Positions 55,993 to 64,000 of a DNA stretch of 64,000 nucleotides are shown in pieces. Position 1 is the first letter of the stretch. Each line of letters begins with the position of its first letter. Source of the DNA: Aquarana catesbeiana (taxonomy: Eukaryota; Chordata; Amphibia; Anura; Ranidae); contig NC_133333.1 in assembly GCF_042186555.1 (NCBI RefSeq), forward strand, positions 217,064,022-217,128,021. The letters run 5' to 3'. The translations under genes were made by a program, and so were the position numbers. The notes beneath the pieces were generated by a model, which did no database searches, was not told where the DNA came from, and worked only from the letters and a program-made list of their open reading frames with translations.

Positions 55993-58900
55993 TTAACCTT
56001 CACCCACCCGCCACCTAACAAAATTCCAAAAACCATCGGCCTCATCCACCCCCATACTTCTTCTTTCGACAGCCAACACAAAAAACATTTTCGCCAACAC
56101 CCAATCCACGCAGTCTTTTTCAACCAATATCATTTTCTTCTTAACCAAAGCACAACGGGCTTCCCACATCACTTCCCTAACAACCGCAGACAGAATAAAC
56201 ATTTTACGTTGTTTCCCCTTGCCACCTCCAACCACACCCAGGACACCAGACTCAAAAGACACTCCATCAATTCCCACCACCCTTTCCGCAAAACCACACA
56301 GCAAACTCCAAAACTTTCTTGCAAAAAAACACTCCCAAAATACGTGTCTTACGGTTTCAATCCCTGCACACCCTTCCCTGGGACACACCTCCCTCCTCAC
56401 CAAGTCCCTAGCTTTTAAAAAGGACATAGTGGCCAAACAATTATGCAGAGACAGCCATACTACGTCCTTCTGTTTGTTCGTGATGCCTTTAAACAATAAA
56501 TTCTTCCAAACAATCTCTGCTTTCTTAAGGTTTAGACCAAAAATATTTGTAGGTAACTCATCCTTCCTTAACCAAGCCCATAACGTCTCTTTTTTTCGAG
56601 CCCCTTCCCCCAACATCTGCAGCTGATTTCTCTGAAAAAAGGAGGACATTTTTAAATAATACACAGGGGTTAACATTGACATGGGCTTTGTAAGGTCCCT
56701 TGCACACCACCCCCACTTCAGCAAAGGCCATCCAATTAAGTAGCGCATTAATGCAGCTGTCTTCCCACCTGCCAAGAAAGTCCTAAGGTGGACCATCCAC
56801 CACTGGACCTCCAAAAATCGCTCAACATTGGGGAAGTTGTACCCACCCTGCTGAACTCTCTTCATGACCACCTCTCTGGAAACTTTCTCCATCTTAGATC
56901 CCCAAAAAAATAAAAAAAGCATCCTTGTGATCTTCTGAACCATTCTTTTGTTAGGGGGGAAAACTACCGAAAAATACATCAGCAAAGGAAGGATTACTGC
57001 CTTTATAATCAAGGTTTTGCCAGAAAATGAGAGCCTTCTAGTTTTCCACAAACTTAACTTTTTACCAACTTTCTCCACCCCCTTCACTGTATTTACTTGG
57101 TTTACCAGGTTCCTCTCGAAATGCACTCCCAGCACCTCCACCTCCTGCACACTCTTAAGTTTACTTTGGGATACATCGCACGTGCCACTTAACACACAAA
57201 CACTACTTTTGCCCCAGTTAACACACAACCCGGACACCGCACCAAAAATACCAAGCTGCAACTCTGCTCTTGACACATCCCTTGCTGAGTTACACAGAAA
57301 ATTGATATCATCCATGTAGCCAAGCATTTTGACCGGTTCATTCCCACACCCTGGTACAAACATTCCCTTAAAACATTTGTCCCTCCATACATGTCTTAAC
57401 AGGGGCTCCATCACGCAAATAAAAGCGACGGGTGACAAAGGACACCCCTGCCTCACCCCGGACCTTACCTCCACCTCTTCAGACAGCTCCCCATTTACAA
57501 GAATCTGACTATTAATTCCCTGATACAAACATTCTACCACATTAACAAAATCATCAGGGACCCCCATCTGCCTCAACACTGTGAAGAGGAACTTGTGAGC
57601 CACCCGGTCGTAAGCCTTCTCGAGGTCAATGCTAGCCACAGCCAAAGGCATGTTGTTGCATTGGGCGTAGAACACCAGATCCCGCAGGAGGATTAAGTTA
57701 TCGGAAATCCTCCGACCGGGAACGGCACACACCTGCCATTCTCCAATGACACTACCCACTACCCTTCTCATCCTGTCAGCAAGTACTTTGGCAAAAATCT
57801 TGTAATCACTGTTGAGCAGTGAAATAGGCCGCCAATTCCTGATATCCCGCTGATCTCCTTTCTTCTTATAAAGTAAGGTAATAATTCCTTTCTTCATCGA
57901 GGCTGAAATTCTCTTTTCTTCCATACAGGTCCTAATTACCTCACACAGATCGTCCTTCAAGATTGGCCAGAACTCAGCGTAGAAATCCACAGGTAAGCCA
58001 TCCCCACCAGGGGTCTTGTTCTTTTTCATCTTCATCACCACATTCTTCACCTCTTCTTCCTCCACCGGGTCTAGAAGCATCTCCACGTCTTCTGTCTTCA
58101 AATTCCCTTTCACCACCTCACAGTACTCCTGCATTTCTTCTTCCGTCGCACCCCCACCACCACCGTATAATTTGGCGTAGAAGGACCTAATGGATTCCAC
58201 CATTCTATCACCTCTCACCTCCTCCTCTTTATCCAACACCGACAGGAACATCTTCCTCGGCCCAAAAGATTTCTTAAAGAAATAAGCAGAACACTGCTCA
58301 TCCTCCTCCATCTCTTGCACCTTAGATCTAAAGATAATGCTTCTCCCTCGATCCCTAAGCATAGCACTCCTGGCCTCACGTACTTCCCTCAATTCTTCCT
58401 CCACCTCCACCCCCAACCTCTTACACTTAAATAGGAAATGCATCTTGTCCACCAACCTCCTCGCATCTTCACGCTTTCTCCTGGCCGCCTCCACACCCAA
58501 TTTCTTAAAGAAGCCACTTATCCTGATCTTTGCCCAATCCCACCACACCAAGACATCCTCAAAATCACGCTTTTTGAATTTAACCCATTCATAAAAGTCT
58601 TTAAACTTAGACACTACACCTTCTTCCTTTAAACTTGAACAGTTCAATTTCCATGCTCCCCTCCCACACACACTGGCACCATCAAGAAGGAAGGAGCCGG
58701 TAAGCATGGCATGATCCGAAAAAGGCACTAGGTCAGTCTGATACCCATTTATCTTCAAAGCTGGGGATACAAAAATAAAGTCGATCCTGGATCGCACAGA
58801 CCCCTTGTCGGAAAAAAAGGTGAAAGAAATATCATTCCCCTGCACAACACAGGCAGCATCTTGAAAGTGGAAATCACTGATTATTTCATTTAGCGCCCTA

Positions 58901-59466
58901 GATGTTATGTCAACACCACTATCCGCACAAACACTTTGTCTATCCTCACTCCTCCTCACGCAGTTGAAGTCTCCAGCCAAAATGGTCGGGATTCTTCCAG
59001 GCAGCCATACCTTAAGTACTTCAAGGAATCTCACACGCTCCTTTTTCTCAGCAGGTGCATACACATTAATTATTCTAACCTTACACCCCGCCACCTCCAA
59101 AATAGCCACTTGTAACCTCCCCGGCACCACCACCTCATGTGACACAACCTGAACATACGGGTTTTTCACAAGAATCCCAACACCTTCATTCCTAGACACA
59201 CACATAGGGGACCACATAGATGCACCAAACTTCCACTCATCACACAGAATCCTCTCATTGCCGCACTCCTGAACACAAATTACGTCAGCCTTCACCCCTT
59301 CCAAATGTTCAAAGACAGCCGCCCTCCTCCACCCTGAACAAACACTTCTCACATTTACAGAACATACAGACAAAGCCATCATGAAAAAAATCAAAAAGGT
59401 TTGTACAGCCATAACGAATAACTTAAAAATGATGCATAGCCTCCTCCATCCCATTGCCAGCAACAT
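55993..59466 (-). CDS. LINE ORF2: APE endonuclease and reverse transcriptase
   Basis: An intact 1157-codon frame starts at the ATG at 59466 and overlaps ORF1 by 44 nt in another frame. The apurinic-type endonuclease spans residues ~33-255, with SVNVRS, the metal-binding Glu in VICVQECG (E67), NVYAP, GDFNC (D166, N168), SRIDFIFVS (D229) and the catalytic SDH at 250-252. The reverse transcriptase lies at ~475-760, with NWRPISLLN, SIDLEKAYDRV (D614), RQGCPLSPVAF and the active-site YMDD at 717-720. A C-terminal Cys/His finger (CPREGCAG, then RHVFWEC) is near residue 1050. All catalytic residues are present. The enzyme would nick target DNA and copy its own RNA by target-primed reverse transcription. 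M33 is an alternative start closer to the endonuclease. The length fits the L1/Tx1 superfamily. Confidence 0.96.
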   Translation of the reverse strand: MLLAMGWRRLCIIFKLFVMAVQTFLIFFMMALSVCSVNVRSVCSGWRRAAVFEHLEGVKADVICVQECGNERILCDEWKFGASMWSPMCVSRNEGVGILVKNPYVQVVSHEVVVPGRLQVAILEVAGCKVRIINVYAPAEKKERVRFLEVLKVWLPGRIPTILAGDFNCVRRSEDRQSVCADSGVDITSRALNEIISDFHFQDAACVVQGNDISFTFFSDKGSVRSRIDFIFVSPALKINGYQTDLVPFSDHAMLTGSFLLDGASVCGRGAWKLNCSSLKEEGVVSKFKDFYEWVKFKKRDFEDVLVWWDWAKIRISGFFKKLGVEAARRKREDARRLVDKMHFLFKCKRLGVEVEEELREVREARSAMLRDRGRSIIFRSKVQEMEEDEQCSAYFFKKSFGPRKMFLSVLDKEEEVRGDRMVESIRSFYAKLYGGGGGATEEEMQEYCEVVKGNLKTEDVEMLLDPVEEEEVKNVVMKMKKNKTPGGDGLPVDFYAEFWPILKDDLCEVIRTCMEEKRISASMKKGIITLLYKKKGDQRDIRNWRPISLLNSDYKIFAKVLADRMRRVVGSVIGEWQVCAVPGRRISDNLILLRDLVFYAQCNNMPLAVASIDLEKAYDRVAHKFLFTVLRQMGVPDDFVNVVECLYQGINSQILVNGELSEEVEVRSGVRQGCPLSPVAFICVMEPLLRHVWRDKCFKGMFVPGCGNEPVKMLGYMDDINFLCNSARDVSRAELQLGIFGAVSGLCVNWGKSSVCVLSGTCDVSQSKLKSVQEVEVLGVHFERNLVNQVNTVKGVEKVGKKLSLWKTRRLSFSGKTLIIKAVILPLLMYFSVVFPPNKRMVQKITRMLFLFFWGSKMEKVSREVVMKRVQQGGYNFPNVERFLEVQWWMVHLRTFLAGGKTAALMRYLIGWPLLKWGWCARDLTKPMSMLTPVYYLKMSSFFQRNQLQMLGEGARKKETLWAWLRKDELPTNIFGLNLKKAEIVWKNLLFKGITNKQKDVVWLSLHNCLATMSFLKARDLVRREVCPREGCAGIETVRHVFWECFFARKFWSLLCGFAERVVGIDGVSFESGVLGVVGGGKGKQRKMFILSAVVREVMWEARCALVKKKMILVEKDCVDWVLAKMFFVLAVERRSMGVDEADGFWNFVRWRVGEG

Positions 59467-60844
59467 TCGCGTAAGTTAGTCTTTTCTTCCCGAAGGGAGA
59501 ACTGGCAGACTCTGCTCCAGAGCCTCCATCATCAGGTAAGGGTACACCTTCCACCCCCTCCCCAGTCCCCTCCTCCCGCTCTCTTTTGGTGGAGGACTGA
59601 GAAGTCTCATCCATCGAGATCACCAATTGCTGTCCGCATTCCAGACTCCCATCGCTGTCCATCTCATCATTCTCATCCTCATCATCCTCATCATCTTCCT
59701 CTGCGCTGGATGATAGACCACTCATCAGCTCAGATAAACGTCCTGGACTTGTAAACGCCACACTCCTCTGCTCTTCCTCAGGACAGGCCTCCTCTTGCCT
59801 CGCCGGGGATCTCTGTGTCACTCCTTCTTCTGCCACCTCCTGGGGACCCGGAACTGACCCGTCTTCCCCTACCGCAGTACCAAGGCTCCCAGGGCCTGCA
59901 CTAACTCCCACCACCGTACCAACAGTAGCGGGACCAGAGCCGACCTCACTGCTCACAGCCTCTTCCTGCACCGTAGGTGCAGCGTCATTGGTCTGGTGCT
60001 CCGAGGATGTAGCAGGCCGCTCCGCATCAGCAGACCTAGCACTGCCACCTTCCCTCCGAGCCTCAGCTTTCTGCCTCTGCTGCATACGCCTAGCCTGGGT
60101 CTTTCTCAAAACATCATGGAATTCCGATTCCCTTTTTGCGGAAAAATATTCATCGCACTGTCTTGCTAGGTGACCTGATTTTTTGCAGATATCACACATC
60201 CGGGTTTGTTTACATTCCTTAGACGGGTGATCCTCATTCCCGCAAAATCTGCATTTAATCCTGCGCTCACAGTCTCCACTCGCGTGCCCATAGACACAGC
60301 ACTTCCTGCAATACACCGGCTGACCAGGGTAAAAAAGGAACCCTCTCTCGCCCCCAATATTGAAGACCGCTGGAGGCCTCTTCACCCCACCAACACAATC
60401 AAGATCAGTCCGGAATTTCCCATAGAACCTATACTTCCCAGACCAGATTCCAAACTTGTTCAGCACCTTGTCCCCACCTCTTAATTCCTCACAGTAATTC
60501 CTCAGGAAGGCCCTAACCAAGTTCACATCCGAAAAGGGATTGTACATATGTACTACTATAGCCTTTTCTTCCTGCATGAAAAGCGGTATAATATCCATTT
60601 TCTTCAACAATTCATTCTCAGCCTTCCTCATCTTCTCATAAACCTCCCAGCAAATCTCGACAGAAAGAAAGGTAATGTCATACAATCTTTGTTGCGGAAA
60701 ATCCTGCAAACAAACAATATCCCTTACCCTGAGATTAAGGAAATCCATCAGCACGTCAACCACGATAGTCCTCAGATCAATTTCTCCTTTGAATTCAGGC
60801 TTCACCAGAAACCGAATAGAATCCCGCATCCCACGGACCGCCAT
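59423..60844 (-). CDS. LINE ORF1: zinc-knuckle nucleic-acid-binding protein
   Basis: 473 codons from the ATG at 60844; the frame is open from a TTG 13 codons earlier, but ATG is the likely start. An N-terminal globular region (~1-175) resembles the RRM-like part of Tx1-type ORF1 proteins. It is followed by three CCHC knuckles at about 179-192 (CRKCCVYGHASGDC), 198-211 (CRFCGNEDHPSKEC) and 217-230 (CDICKKSGHLARQC). The rest is low-complexity: basic Arg/Gln-rich near 250, Ala/Gly/Pro-rich to 370, then a long acidic stretch (EEDDEDDEDENDE) and a short basic tail. It should coat the LINE RNA. Automated pipelines may name such frames as a ZCCHC3-like host gene; the context shows it is the LINE. 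Confidence 0.93.
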   Translation of the reverse strand: MAVRGMRDSIRFLVKPEFKGEIDLRTIVVDVLMDFLNLRVRDIVCLQDFPQQRLYDITFLSVEICWEVYEKMRKAENELLKKMDIIPLFMQEEKAIVVHMYNPFSDVNLVRAFLRNYCEELRGGDKVLNKFGIWSGKYRFYGKFRTDLDCVGGVKRPPAVFNIGGERGFLFYPGQPVYCRKCCVYGHASGDCERRIKCRFCGNEDHPSKECKQTRMCDICKKSGHLARQCDEYFSAKRESEFHDVLRKTQARRMQQRQKAEARREGGSARSADAERPATSSEHQTNDAAPTVQEEAVSSEVGSGPATVGTVVGVSAGPGSLGTAVGEDGSVPGPQEVAEEGVTQRSPARQEEACPEEEQRSVAFTSPGRLSELMSGLSSSAEEDDEDDEDENDEMDSDGSLECGQQLVISMDETSQSSTKREREEGTGEGVEGVPLPDDGGSGAESASSPFGKKRLTYANVAGNGMEEAMHHF

Positions 60845-61072
60845 CTTTCGTACCGGATGGTACCTCGCCTCTTCCTCCGACAAAGGGGTACCCCCGAAGG
60901 GGCCCCAACCGCTGACACCGAAACGCCTTAAGAAGGGCGATCGCTCCTCGTTGTCTGGGGACTAGGCCTCGGGCCAATAGCAGCAAGGGGGGGCCCTCCG
61001 AAAAGGGACGCTCCCCCCAAGGCCGACCTCCGGGTACCCCAGACACCTCTTGACTAAGTCACACACAGCAAA
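60845..61072 (-). other. 5'UTR of the Tx1-clade LINE downstream of the U2 head
   Basis: Between the U2-like head and the ORF1 ATG are about 228 nt of GC-rich sequence with runs such as CCTTGGGGGGAGCG and GGGCCCCCCCTTGC. No U2 similarity is evident after U2 nucleotide 37. Confidence 0.7.
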
Positions 61073-61109
61073 ACTGCACTTGATCTTAGCCAAAAGGCCG
61101 AGAAGCGGT
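61073..61109 (-). ncRNA. U2 snRNA 5' fragment forming the LINE 5' end
   Basis: The minus strand from 61109 matches vertebrate U2 snRNA nucleotides 1-37 with two mismatches (positions 2 and 34). This includes stem I (CTTCTCGGCCTTTTGGCTAA) and reaches into the branch-point recognition region. It stops there: no stem II, Sm site or 3' half follows. It is not a functional U2 gene but a head on the LINE transcript, since the target duplication lies outside it. Confidence 0.9.
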
Positions 61110-61110
61110 G

Positions 61111-61125
61111 TTTAAAAAACACCAG
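61111..61125. other. LINE target-site duplication, 5' side
   Basis: TTTAAAAAACACCAG matches 54656-54670 perfectly. One extra base (61110) separates it from the U2-like start, possibly untemplated. Confidence 0.92.
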
Positions 61126-61483
61126 TGCTTTACCTTACCTCTTCCTGGCGGGTATTACACTGTAGGGGGAGACAAAGAGCACAGCACACACTGTGCTTTT
61201 ATTTTAGGTCAAATCAGTGTGACGAGCTCCCCGCAGTGCTGATTATAGTTCGGCTGAGGATTGGTCAAAGCCGCCCTTGTCGCTCCTCCTATGGAGTTAT
61301 TCAGGGGGCCCGGTCGCCATGGCGACCTCAGTGACACCTATACATCCGCCACTGGTTGTTACTAAAACCAGTAATAACTGAATGCAGAGGCAATTATATT
61401 TTAAGGAGTACATACATAGTCTTACAGACAGGGCAACCAAACTGCTGATGCGGCCCACAATAAAATTGAGTTTGACACCCCTG
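61126..61483. mobile_element. hAT (Charlie-like) right-end fragment
   Basis: It ends GAGTTTGACACCCCTG (61468-61483) with subterminal GATGCGGCCCAC, the inverse of the CAGGGGTGTCAAACTC type of hAT end. The left end is not in the window. Confidence 0.55.
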
Positions 61484-61498
61484 GTCTAAAGACACAAA

Positions 61499-61785
61499 GG
61501 GGGTTATTTACCAAAGGCAAATCCACTTTGCACTGCAAGTGCACTTTAAAGTGCACTGAAAGTGCACTTGGAAGTGCAGTCGCTCTAAATCTAAGGGCTA
61601 GATCTGAAATGAGGGGAAGCTCTGCTGATTTTATCATCCAATCATGTGCAAGCTAAAATGCTGTTTTTTATTTTCCTTGCATGTCCCCCTCAGATCTACA
61701 GTGACTTTACTTCCAAGTGCACTTTCAGTGCACTTTCAAGTGCACTTGCAGTGTAAAGTGGATTTTCCTTTAGTAAATAACCCCC
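61499..61785. mobile_element. MITE with GGGGGTTATTTA end
   Basis: GGGGGTTATTTACCAAAGGC at left and the inverse at right (GGGGGTTATTTACTAAAGG) delimit a 287-bp near-palindrome with many GTGCACTT repeats. AAA flanks both sides. Confidence 0.8.
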
Positions 61786-61849
61786 AAAGTTCTTCTAGAA
61801 AAAAAAAAAAAAAAAGATACAAAGTTAAAGATCCATTAAAGGCAGATTT

Positions 61850-63240
61850 TTAAAGTGATTGTAAAGGTTTGTTTTTTTTTTTTTAATTAAAAGTGCTGCA
61901 TTGTATGTGATAAGACCGAGGAACTGCCTGCAGTACTGAGTGTAGGAGAAAAGAGGAGAGCTAAGGTAAGAAATACAGCCTCTAACTCCCAGAGTTAAAG
62001 GCCAAGTATTAAAACCATGCAGCATTGCAAAATGTACATTATTGTATTTTATACCTGTAGGCCATTTGGGCCCCCCTGGAAGCCTGGCACTAAAACCCAG
62101 CAAGCAATCCCCACATCCTGCCTTGTTGCTGGGACATAAAAACCATTGGTTTTAGGATACTTGTGATGAGTGACATAGCAGCAATACTATGGAATATGTC
62201 ACATTTTTATTGCATTGAAGATAAAAATATATGGCAACTAAGCCAGATGCCATGACTCAAGTCTGATGTAATCCTGGGTATACCTCATTTCGGTGAAGAT
62301 TAATGATTCACTGCTATAGTTTCATAATGGAAGAGATTACTAAAATTACTAATAATTCATCCAAATATTTAAATTAAAATACCCACCTTTACTTCCTTAG
62401 TGAATCACACACTGTTAGCAAAGTAGAAATTTCAATCACTTTTGATCACTTAATTATCCTCTCAATTTATCCAACTTGAAGTAAACCATATTTTACACAA
62501 TATACACATTTAGGGCATAATACTGAAGGCATAGTACATAATACTGAAGCTTTGACACATTGCTAAACATCAGTCTAAACACAAGAAAGCAAATTATTAA
62601 TATATATCTGTATACCTCCTTATTTGGGAGGATCCTGGACCCAAAGGTGATCGATAGACACAATTTTGACTGAAGATCAATCTGTACCAGTTGGTTATGC
62701 TACACATTTCCAGGAGTAGGATGCTAGGTACAAAAAAAACTGCACCGAAGGACAAAAGTACCAACCAAGACCAACTAAGCAGAAATGAGTGGTAACAGAA
62801 AAAGGTGGTTCTTTATGTCTAATAGCATAGGCCTGAGTTATAGTTTAAGGAATGCATCTAAAGATGCTAGCAGGAGAAGTGACAAGTCCTTTGGGTCGGG
62901 AACCATCGACCACAACAAAGAAGGAATAAGTCCAGAGAATAGATGAAGTAACCTGAAGGTAAACCCTAAGAGCCCTGGCAACATTTGGTATGTAAATAGT
63001 TTTACTTAGAAAGTGAAAAAAATGGACATAGAGACAGGAGTACAATACTATATAATATTAAGGTGAAAAACAGAAATCACCTTAACAAGAAAGGAAGGGC
63101 GAGGTCTCAAAACCAAGGTAAACCAATAATAGGATTGCTTTTTCTCGCGGCCAATCGGGTGACGGGTCTCAGGACCAGCTTCCTGATTGGCCGAGAGGAG
63201 GATTATGAAGACAATAGCGAATATTAATTCACTATTGTCA
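61850..63240. other. Mostly unrecognised noncoding sequence
   Basis: It starts with a MITE-like end (TTTAAAGTGATTGTAAAGG at 61852). The rest is AT-rich with no visible gene, RNA or element boundary. Confidence 0.45.
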
Positions 63241-63339
63241 CACAACTGGGTGCGCTCAGGGCGCAGTGCAGCGCAGCGCAGCCCAGGAAAAAGTTAGTCA
63301 CTCTATGGTATAAGGTGCCCACGCTGTTAGGGAAAGTTT

Positions 63340-63900
63340 TTCAGGAAGTTTCAAACATGCGTTGGTGCTATATGGAGGAGGAGGGTACCATCCTCCATAT
63401 TTTTTGGACTCAGATGCATTCCACCATTAAAAAGCTTACTGATTTTGACTTGGGCAGACACACAGCCAGGTAACTGCTTTTCCTCTCTGATCTCCTGAGA
63501 CGCAGATATAAACAATTCATGTTGGTCCAGCTGTTAAATGCTGCTAGGGCCTGTATCCAAGCGCTCTGGATGCAGGAGTCTACCCCCACACTCTCACAAT
63601 GTTTTGCAACAGTGGCTGAAATCCACTCCATGGAAAACCTGTCTGCATCTTTGCATGGTTGGGGAGAAAAATTTAGGAAGTGGTTTCACTAGACGTTCTT
63701 CACATGCACCTGTGAATATGGCAAGGTTCTTACCAAGCAGGAGTGAGAACTCCCTTGTTACTTTCCCCTTCATCCTTATCACCCTCCCCCCTCTATTTTT
63801 TGTTTTCTCTGTCTCTTTCTCTATTCCCCTTTTTGATTACCGCTTGCGGCCCCAAGCCAAGAGTGGACCGCAGATTTTCCTCCTTTTTCATGTTATAAAA
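63340..63900 (+). pseudogene. Decayed L1-like LINE ORF2 3' end
   Basis: Plus-strand translation in broken frames gives an L1-type ORF2 C-terminus: EEEGTILHIFW (remnant of the Cys/His region before a helical tail), then LLNAARACIQALW and a pyrimidine-rich 3' flank. Several stops and frameshifts are visible. It is unrelated in detail to the intact Tx1-clade ORF2 on the other strand. Confidence 0.6.
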
Positions 63901-64000
63901 TCGGTTTGAAAGAGATGTCGGACAGCTACCATGTAAAGGTCTATATGGCTGCTGCATTACAGGGTGACCATTTTACTATGGCTGTAATTTGGAATGGAGA

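Larger units (their letters stand above)
54671..61109 (-). mobile_element. Full-length Tx1-clade LINE with U2 snRNA 5' head
   Basis: A 6.4-kb non-LTR retrotransposon on the minus strand has a U2-derived 5' end, a 265-nt 5'UTR, ORF1, an overlapping ORF2 and a 1.3-kb 3'UTR. It ends in a 13-nt poly(A) (T run 54671-54683) and is bracketed by a perfect 15-bp target duplication. Both ORFs are uninterrupted, so the copy is young and may be active. Clade assignment rests on zinc-knuckle ORF1 plus APE-type endonuclease and L1-superfamily reverse transcriptase; Tx1-clade relatives include Keno, which targets U2 snRNA genes. Confidence 0.93.

Noticed and set aside
55969..56418. Plus-strand frames opposite the LINE ORFs
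   Set aside because: They lie antisense to the intact ORF2 and have low-complexity composition forced by its codon use.
59423..60883. A host CCHC zinc-finger gene (ZCCHC3-like)
   Set aside because: It directly precedes and overlaps a LINE ORF2 within one target-duplicated insertion, so it is the LINE ORF1. The first codon of the longest frame is TTG; the ATG at 60844 is preferred.
61073..61109. A genuine U2 snRNA gene on the minus strand
   Set aside because: Only nucleotides 1-37 are present. Stem II, the Sm site and the 3' half are missing, the sequence runs directly into the LINE 5'UTR, and the flank is the LINE target duplication and not a snRNA promoter.

Overview
This window is animal nuclear DNA, almost certainly from an amphibian and probably a ranid-type frog. 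There are no bacterial operons, and coding is confined to transposable elements apart from one candidate host exon. Evidence for a frog is the mix of element types: Tx1-clade LINE, Sushi-type chromovirus with chromodomain, PBS-Pro endogenous retrovirus, Tc1, hAT, Harbinger-like and TTAA-type elements, plus kilobase minisatellites. The species call is inference. The window reads as a nested transposon graveyard containing two young, nearly intact retrotransposons.

Left part (1-5.7 kb): a reduced endogenous retrovirus has a partial 5' LTR, a tRNA-Pro-like primer site, one open 333-codon frame of unknown function, a polypurine tract and a 1033-bp 3' LTR. It carries a Harbinger-like MITE. It ends 28 nt before a plausible 3' splice site, followed by a short terminal exon, a 3'UTR with a palindromic MITE and an AATAAA signal. 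This is the only candidate host-gene segment. From 6.7 to 11.5 kb there is one purine-rich minisatellite of about 33-bp units.

Middle (12-31 kb): MITEs and foldback elements include a mariner-like palindrome holding two younger insertions, a Tc1 derivative made of two inverted 3' halves, and a solo LTR of the same retrovirus family. A 2.6-kb hAT-type foldback is split by a full-length Ty3/gypsy chromovirus whose LTRs are nearly identical. The chromovirus start region shows the geometry of self-primed reverse transcription.

Right-middle (31-48 kb): a truncated hAT transposase gene is broken by a solo LTR. A 31-bp minisatellite with a 465-bp higher-order period has been invaded by a solo LTR and a hAT element, and amplified with a ~750-bp block in ~1.46-1.66 kb macro-repeats. 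A Tc1 element is broken by a hAT that itself contains another hAT, and also by a Harbinger-like MITE. Matching target-site duplications mark most of these boundaries.

Right (49-64 kb): MITEs, a palindromic insert with a 14-bp target duplication, then the standout element. This is a 6.4-kb Tx1-clade LINE on the minus strand (54671-61109) with both ORFs open, a poly(A) tail and a perfect 15-bp target duplication. Its 5' end is the first ~37 nt of U2 snRNA starting at U2 nucleotide 1. The window ends in a decayed L1-like ORF2 3' fragment.
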